Below, piece after piece: positions 60,501-64,000 of a stretch of 64,000 bases of DNA. Source of the stretch: JBEKTY01 sp049515555 (GTDB lineage Bacteria > Planctomycetota > Planctomycetia > Pirellulales > Thermoguttaceae); NCBI GenBank assembly GCA_049515555.1, contig JBEKTY010000018.1, positions 1 to 64,000 on the forward strand, in the 5' to 3' direction. The translations under genes and the position numbers were made by a program. The notes under the pieces were generated by a model. It ran no database searches and was not told the origin of the DNA. It worked only from the letters and a program-made list of their open reading frames with translations. Position 1 is the first letter of the stretch, and every line of letters begins with the position of its first letter.

Positions 60501-62534
60501 TGTGGTGACCAGGTTGTTGTATTGGTCCTCGACCGACACCTGCACCGGGGGCGTAATGGTGGCACCCTCCAACGCGCCAGTGGGCTGGACGGTAAAGGCC
60601 AGCCTGAACGGCGCCCCCGCGGTTACGCTGAAGCTGTCGGAAGTGGCGCCGCTCAGCTTCCCGTCGGTCGCGGAGAGCGTGTAACCCGTGCCCGCCGTGT
60701 CGATCCAAAGGTTGTTGAACGTGGCCACGCCATCGACCGCCGCCACGGCCGCCGTGCCGCTCAGCGTGCCGTTGTCTGACAGCGCCAGGCTCACGATGGA
60801 GTTGTCCGAGAGCACCACGTTGCCGGCGGCGTCCTCGACCGACACCTGCACCCTGGGCGTGCTCTTCTGCCCCGCCGTCGTGTTGCCCGGCTGCGTGCTG
60901 AAGACCAAATGGCTGGCCACCGTCGGCTGCACCGCGCCAAGGGCCGGCGCGCCCGGCAGGGCTAGGGCAGTGCCGCACTGGTCGTAAGCCATGTAAACAC
61001 CGGCGTCGGCATTGTGACTCGTCGCCACGCTCATAAGCCCCCTTGAGACCGTGAGGGTGTCGTTGGCGAGATCGACGCCGGTGACCGTCATCTGTTCGCT
61101 GTCGATCTGGATGCCGATATCGAGGGCGGTGCTGGCGATGGCGGCCGGATCAACCACCGGGATGAAGGTCTGCGTGGCGTTGATCGTGGCCGTCAGGCTG
61201 GTGAGCGGCCCGCCGGTGCCCAGTGCCGGACTGGCAGACAGCAGAGGCATGGTCTCGGCCGGCCCGCCGTGGTTGCCCAGCGGGGCCAGCCGGGGATCGA
61301 TCGGCGCGATGCTCGTGCCCACTTGATTGCGGTAGAAGCCATTGATGAAGGGCGAGCCCGCGCCGTCGCCGATGAGGTTGTAGCTGCCCGCGGCGCCCCC
61401 GCCGCCGCTCATGTCGGGGTCGGAAGCGCCGGAGCCGGCCAGCGTGTTGCCGGCCACGATCGTGTCGTCCATGGTCAGAAAGGTGCTGTTATAGATTCCG
61501 CCGCCTTGATAAGCTGCGTTGGCTGAGACCGTGCTGGCGCTGAGCGTCATGGTGCCGTTGTTATAGAGGGCGCCGCCCTGGCTGATCCCGGCCGGGGCGC
61601 CCGTGGCCGTGTTGCCGGCCAGCGTGGACGTGTTGATGGTCAGCGTGCCGCCGTCGTTGTAGAGGCCGCCGCCCAGCTCGGCCGTGTTGCCGCTGAGGGT
61701 CGAGAGGTAGACCGTCATTCTGCCGGCGTTGTAGATGCCGCCGCCCCACTGGCTGGCGGAGTTGCCGGAACAGGCGACGCTTTGCAGGTTCGCGATGCCA
61801 CCCGGCCCATTGGCGATGGCGCCCCCGTAGGCGGCGGAATTGTCGGTGAAGGTATCGGAGTAGGAAGTAACCAGCGTGCCCGTGTTATAGATGGCGCCGC
61901 CCAGGGGGCCGGTGATGTCCGAGCCGTTGGTCATCGCACCCTTGGCCGGCGCGGTCTTGTTGGGCAAGAGGGGGCCGGAAAACGCGTTTTGCGCCGTGTT
62001 GCCGGTAAAGGTGCACTCCTGAACGGTCAGCGTGCCGGCGTTGTCAATGGCGCCGCCGTCGCCGTTGGCGGCGCCGCCCGCCAGGGTTAGCCCCTCCAGA
62101 AAGAGCGTCCCGCCGGAGGCGACCTGAAAGATGCCGGCATTGTCGCCGTTGAGAGTGATCTGGGAGTAGCCCCAAATGCTCACGTTGGTTCCTTCCGCCA
62201 CCTGCAGCGGCCCCATTGACAGGTAGATGTGTTGACCGTTCAGGTTGGAAGCGAAAGAAATCGTGTCGGCGGTGAGATAGGTGCCATCCTTGTTGGCTTG
62301 GGCTATGGCATCACGCAGGGTGTAAATGCCCGGCGTGCCAAGAGAATCCTGAGAACTGGTAACCGTGAGGATCGACAGGAGGCACCGGTCCTCGAGCTGC
62401 TCCAGGCCCAGCCGCAAGCCGCGCTGGCCCTGGGCCCGCGTGCGGCGACGGTAGTTGTTCTTCCCGGCCGTAAAGCCCCTATCGGTCCTCCTGCTAAAGG
62501 CGGCACTCAGGCGCTCAGTCAACGAGAATTTCAT
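54552..62534 (-). CDS. Giant secreted protein: three beta-helix blocks, Ig-like domains and a calpain-type cysteine protease domain
   Basis: A 2660-aa protein. The start at 62534 was chosen (MKFSLTERL, with GGAG eight bases upstream). Residues about 46-56 contain LEQLEDRCLLS, the planctomycete N-terminal motif. Three parallel beta-helix blocks each begin with VTSSQDS/VNSSQDS/VTSAADP-type and TLRDAI/TLREAV/TLRAAV-type segments. Two Ig-like repeats (TAGQKSTPRVQVSVEDAAGN, EGATITPPVQVSVEDQYNNL) separate blocks 1 and 2, and four more precede the C-terminus. The calpain-like (peptidase C2) domain has QGGVGDCWVMAAAAA (Cys2212), GPHEYAILDCD (His2374) and LLYNPHGD (Asn2402), a complete catalytic triad. 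A module around IQIDSE.M occurs three times. Probably a cell-surface or secreted protease/adhesin. Confidence 0.85.
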   Translation of the reverse strand: MKFSLTERLSAAFSRRTDRGFTAGKNNYRRRTRAQGQRGLRLGLEQLEDRCLLSILTVTSSQDSLGTPGIYTLRDAIAQANKDGTYLTADTISFASNLNGQHIYLSMGPLQVAEGTNVSIWGYSQITLNGDNAGIFQVASGGTLFLEGLTLAGGAANGDGGAIDNAGTLTVQECTFTGNTAQNAFSGPLLPNKTAPAKGAMTNGSDITGPLGGAIYNTGTLVTSYSDTFTDNSAAYGGAIANGPGGIANLQSVACSGNSASQWGGGIYNAGRMTVYLSTLSGNTAELGGGLYNDGGTLTINTSTLAGNTATGAPAGISQGGALYNNGTMTLSASTVSANAAYQGGGIYNSTFLTMDDTIVAGNTLAGSGASDPDMSGGGGAAGSYNLIGDGAGSPFINGFYRNQVGTSIAPIDPRLAPLGNHGGPAETMPLLSASPALGTGGPLTSLTATINATQTFIPVVDPAAIASTALDIGIQIDSEQMTVTGVDLANDTLTVSRGLMSVATSHNADAGVYMAYDQCGTALALPGAPALGAVQPTVASHLVFSTQPGNTTAGQKSTPRVQVSVEDAAGNVVLSDNSIVSLALSDNGTLSGTAAVAAVDGVATFNNLWIDTAGTGYTLSATDGKLSGATSDSFSVTAGAPFRLAFTVQPTGALEGATITPPVQVSVEDQYNNLVTTDSSSVTVAIDGSANSGTLGGTPTQAAVGGVATFGDLSISQPGKDYFLMATDGTLNGVVSAGFNITPRQVSLVVNSSQDSITTPTDILTLREAVNRADADGALGCDDTISFAPNLSGGNDILLQEGNLVLTPGANVTIWGTGITLNGDSDNLFQVDSGASLLLNGFTMAGGTAGNGGAINNAGTLTLEYCTFTGNSATGSNTTGLGGAIYNTGTLITSSPNVFTKNTAWAGGAVANASGGIASLESDTYSGNAATQEGGGIYNAGAMTVYGCTISGNKAQFGGGLDNDGGTVTVNTATLAGNTATGPLSGSSTGQGAGGGLYNNGVMTVSASTISGNAGYQGGGIYGGSSGYGNSLTLVDTIVAGNKWLVPGNSPTNPTAPFYPDLANASVAGACNLIGDGTGLTGIKGGVYGNQVGTASAPINPLLAPLGNYGGVNQTMPPLSCSPALAAGGPVTTLTEGIGPQDTLLPVIDAAVFESTPLVMYFEIDGELMALQSGNASSNLIRVSTRQTYSGYTPPANHFTGHGLYLVSNPLGLPPSLPPTIGAVQPAATQLLVTSAADPASLAPGTLRAAVKQANTDAANGISDTIMFAPAQMGTDTVTLEQGPLELHAGSGITTIDGGGQVLVSGGGASGVYVVDYGAQLDLTGQVIEGGQAATGGGIDNGGTLTVTNCDVVLNKAVNPAGSPSGGGIDNTGTATLTDCTIADNSATGPSGQIGDGGGIYNTGTLTATDCTFSGNTASNAAHPSAICGQGGAIFSAAGASVSLTATTISANSAYSGGGIAASSSYLILTDTIVAGNTLTLSTGTGTDILGAADAGSSYNMIGKAGGLTGMQAKKHNVVAKNAYLAPLGRYGGTTLTMALLPGSPAVGNGGGIASLSTDQRGDPVTNPPCIGAYQTVKVSSLHVVFLGTAAPAKHAPPVGGPPVTTAQADTAFNVQVAALDAAGNPIPNDNVPITASYTVQGSTKTYNVLAPAGTPPGTPAGMPVSIQLKSDGTWTGPIVLHYPGTDKLTVTCGTINQGYSINVSQVQPTSFSVDSPAAGAVEVAGKVFNATVNAWDAGGLQPIGYKGPVWLSVVGGTAGNGMSCKMTDGTWTGPLIVTKAGKNVTLTATAGSLPCTPSGAFTVKAGNASKITVAVTVPGLVANTVTAGGQFTVAVSAFDGWSNPALFGNLTTKITCNPTQTVNIASSVMNAANTQQTNTVSLDQAGSFTLTVTLGSLPAYTCKVTVNAGPADHFVVTSQGNSVGVGAPILINVQAKDVEGNNTTCSGGGIMLSLQDYSSVISADPAHAFQPAVALPQGNIGLYYANVFIDEVGEESITAYTTTGPGVTGTMQNPINVTQPNDWYTQKLTNAAMQRVAREAHYYGNRAIGYNGMLQLFSTAEGQEMVYGPTVGNDLQTLLTNYNNSNVMLSPEVKWLTNAVINPDPHWVSFDASYYVRNTYGQTNIPMVYSDSSGDHFGVSGGGPGLAASAQLQALVNQWFLGTVYPSDNDPYDNISNQLPYSTPGGTLSLYGPTREPMFTDVQQGGVGDCWVMAAAAAVAYKFPGDIESMIHGNGNGTYTLHVYNCYSRLWQYVTVDNELPNGGGTYDSPSVYNNTVMWVALTEKACAEWNDWNHYAYSWLSGASPNQVSSNFYIAAMTGLGTYFNYFGGLSEPKWYDVRTNLKPTASMPNGRAVCLATHKSPPNGELMGPHEYAILDCDPSGDWSQTSDPSKCKFLLYNPHGDQAASTLATPINDTTTQTVQVTDASSIGPGDFIQIDSELMLVKSVDHDTQKLQVQRAYNTPPTVHLNPSPVYLSFDESGAWTQMENASVGSTDGGLTQPGLFTLTGDDLNGDNFNDISNNTGCPCVRTAGGSTAAAMRSASIPAAAADATRALIAAPGASPGGGNLPAMPLVQAATLDPPQWEPTPAAAATAANRLAALDAVLAANTFAGQGQSTGPAGGSLSGDDTDALFAADDPAAWRVKLAELKTGLRVAST

Positions 62535-62760
62535 CAGGTTGTCTCCACTTGCAGGCGAGTTCATCGGGATACACCCGATGGACCCAACACCTCGGTCGAA
62601 AACGACGGGCCCCCAGCGTGTACCAACACAATAGGGGGTACGAGCGACCCGGATTTTACCACAAGAATTCCGTTTGTCAACTTTTTTCGCCCCGAGGATT
62701 GAAGATTCTGCCGAGGGTGCTTTCATCGAAGAGCCCCCCGGTTAATGCGGCGGCTATTTC

Positions 62761-62795
62761 CGCCCTCCGCCTTGATCCTTCCGCCTTCCGCCTTC
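62761..62795. repeat. Heptad tract (CGCCTTC type) after the LptF/G gene
   Basis: CGCCCTC, CGCCTTG, ATCCTTC, CGCCTTC, CGCCTTC: five consecutive 7-base units lie just beyond the stop codon of the permease gene (62800) on its downstream side. Confidence 0.7.
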
Positions 62796-62799
62796 GGCA

Positions 62800-63939
62800 T
62801 CAGCTTTGCCACATCGGGCGGGAGATGCCGGCGGCGGCGGGGACGAAGATCATCAGCGGCACCCAGGCCGCCAGGGCCGGGCCGATCAGGCAACTCCGGC
62901 CCAGCTCCCAGCAGCCCATCTCGAGCAACATCAGGGCCGCCACCACCCCCATGCACAGCCCGATGGCCATGAACACGTTGCGGCGCTCGCGGGTGACGAT
63001 CAGCGGCAGGCCCAAGAAGAGCAGGGTGAGGTCCAACAGCGGCTGCACGATCCGCGAGTGGATGGTAACGCGGACGTCGGCGCCGAAGTCGCAACTGCGG
63101 TTCCGCAGCGTGTGGATCAACTCCGCCGTCGAGGCGAAGGCCCGCAGCGTCTTGCCGTCCTCGGTAAGCAGGTCGAAGGTTACGTCGCTGGTGACGAAGG
63201 CCTGGCCGGGCGTGAGCCAGTCGGGACGGTCGCGGGGTGTGATCAGCACCGGCTTGCCCTCCCACAGCAGCGACGGCTTCTGAGGCAGGTTCTTGGGCTT
63301 CAGCACGTTGTCCAGGAGGTATCCGCCGGGCCGGCCGGCCGCCGGCGGCTGGTAATAGGCGTTGACCGCCGACCAGTGCTTGCCGTAATCGGCCAGCCCG
63401 GCCGGCACCAGGAAATCCGGGCTCTCGATGCGTCTCTCGGCGGGCACGGCCGTGCGCCCCGAAATGAGCACGTCGGTCAGGTTGTCGCGCTGCGGCAGCA
63501 CGGCCTGCACCGAGTGCGTGCTCAGGTCCGAGGGCTGCTGGGCCAACTCCTCCTGGAATCGCGGAATGACAAACTCGCGATTGGCCGCGGCCAGCAGGAT
63601 GATCGCCGCCGCTGCGATGAGCACCGGCGTGACGATCCGCCGCCGCGACACGCCGGCCGCCATGAGGGCCGTCATCTCGTTGTGCCGCTGGATCCAGGCC
63701 ACCGTGAACATCGCCGCCATGAGCACCAGCAGATTACTGCACTGATCGAAGAAGAAGGTCGAATGCACGGCGTAGTAGACGCCAATCACCTTCAGCAGTT
63801 GTACGCCCTTGCCGCAGCGGAGGAAGGCCTCCAGGTGCGTAAAGGCGTCGAACACCACGTAAATCCCCGTCAGGCTGAAGAAGCAGATTATGAACACCTG
63901 CACGAACTGGCGGAGCAGATAGCGGTCGATGATCCGCAT
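62800..63939 (-). CDS. LptF/LptG (YjgP/YjgQ)-type permease
   Basis: A 379-aa inner-membrane protein. The N-terminus MRIIDRYLLRQFVQVFIICF and LLVLMAAMFTVAWIQRHNEM, TALMAAGVSRRRIVTPVLIA match LptF/LptG; the central periplasmic domain follows, then three C-terminal helices (IVQPLLDLTLLFLGLPLIVT, VFMAIGLCMGVVAALMLLEM, SCLIGPALAAWVPLMIFVPA). With the LptB ATPase and its partner it extracts LPS from the inner membrane. Which of the two paralogues it is cannot be said from one gene. AGGAAG precedes the ATG; the upstream 61 bases to the edge stay open in the same frame. Confidence 0.88.
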   Translation of the reverse strand: MRIIDRYLLRQFVQVFIICFFSLTGIYVVFDAFTHLEAFLRCGKGVQLLKVIGVYYAVHSTFFFDQCSNLLVLMAAMFTVAWIQRHNEMTALMAAGVSRRRIVTPVLIAAAAIILLAAANREFVIPRFQEELAQQPSDLSTHSVQAVLPQRDNLTDVLISGRTAVPAERRIESPDFLVPAGLADYGKHWSAVNAYYQPPAAGRPGGYLLDNVLKPKNLPQKPSLLWEGKPVLITPRDRPDWLTPGQAFVTSDVTFDLLTEDGKTLRAFASTAELIHTLRNRSCDFGADVRVTIHSRIVQPLLDLTLLFLGLPLIVTRERRNVFMAIGLCMGVVAALMLLEMGCWELGRSCLIGPALAAWVPLMIFVPAAAGISRPMWQS

Positions 63940-64000
63940 GGCTTCCTGCTTGTAAGGTGAGTCAAGCCCTGGCGAGCCCGCGTTGTGGCCGGTCTCCGAC

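Noticed and set aside
62535..62726. N-terminal extension of the calpain-like giant to 62726
   Set aside because: The extension is unlike a signal region and the ATG at 62534 has the better ribosome binding site; ATG 62564 remains possible.

Overview
The window looks like a chromosomal segment of a flagellated, Gram-negative-type planctomycete (Planctomycetota; order Pirellulales is a guess). The evidence is high GC, two giant secreted proteins carrying the planctomycete LEDRxLxS N-terminal motif, several secreted CehA- and glycosidase-like proteins, a cysteine-rich envelope-type protein, KDO/LPS functions (kdsB, LptF/G) and flagellar P-ring (FlgI) and L-ring (FlgH) genes. No rRNA, complete tRNA, CRISPR array or intact transposase was seen.

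Layout. 1-12030: mostly minus-strand genes for secreted carbohydrate-related proteins: a GT87-like membrane glycosyltransferase, a CehA-type PHP metallohydrolase, two large secreted proteins with glycosidase-like architecture, a lectin/lyase-like jelly-roll protein and an orphan. 12260-21037 (plus): a 2139-aa RHS/YD-repeat giant, a translationally coupled DUF1493 acyl-carrier-like gene, and a sulfotransferase-glycosyltransferase fusion. 21250-31278: mixed housekeeping and envelope genes (MscS/CmpX-type channel, ECF sigma factor with a small coupled membrane protein, Cys-rich secreted protein, kdsB, OsmC, CPSC micropeptide, aquaporin, two paralogous lipoproteins, zinc-ribbon protein, tRNA-Pro 3' remnant, DUF4177 protein). 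31597-37178: pyruvate dehydrogenase operon aceE-aceF-lpdA. 37341-42957 (minus): heavy-metal RND efflux genes czcA, czcB and a Cys/His-rich secreted protein. 43088-54394: flagellar locus, with csrA-fliW on the minus strand divergent from flgF-flgG-flgA-flgH-flgI-flgJ-flgN-flgK-flgL. 54552-62534 (minus): a 2660-aa beta-helix/Ig-like protein with a calpain-type C2 cysteine protease domain. 62800-63939 (minus): LptF/LptG-type permease.

The most striking feature across the window is dispersed short repeats. There are at least eleven loci with degenerate heptanucleotide (7-bp period; core AATCCCT/AGGGATT) or octanucleotide (8-bp period; AAATCCCT) tracts, often as a G-rich arm, a spacer and a complementary C-rich arm. 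Some lie between genes, and two abut the start codons of flgI and flgJ. Others sit in frame inside coding sequences: the RHS gene, twice in the sulfotransferase-glycosyltransferase gene, and czcA. At least five further families of perfect or near-perfect palindromes are scattered between genes, and some also lie inside coding regions.

Genes plausibly working together: AceE/AceF/LpdA convert pyruvate to acetyl-CoA; CzcA/CzcB export divalent metals; CsrA/FliW is the post-transcriptional switch for flagellar assembly, placed beside the rod/hook-filament junction genes; KdsB and LptF/G serve LPS synthesis and export.
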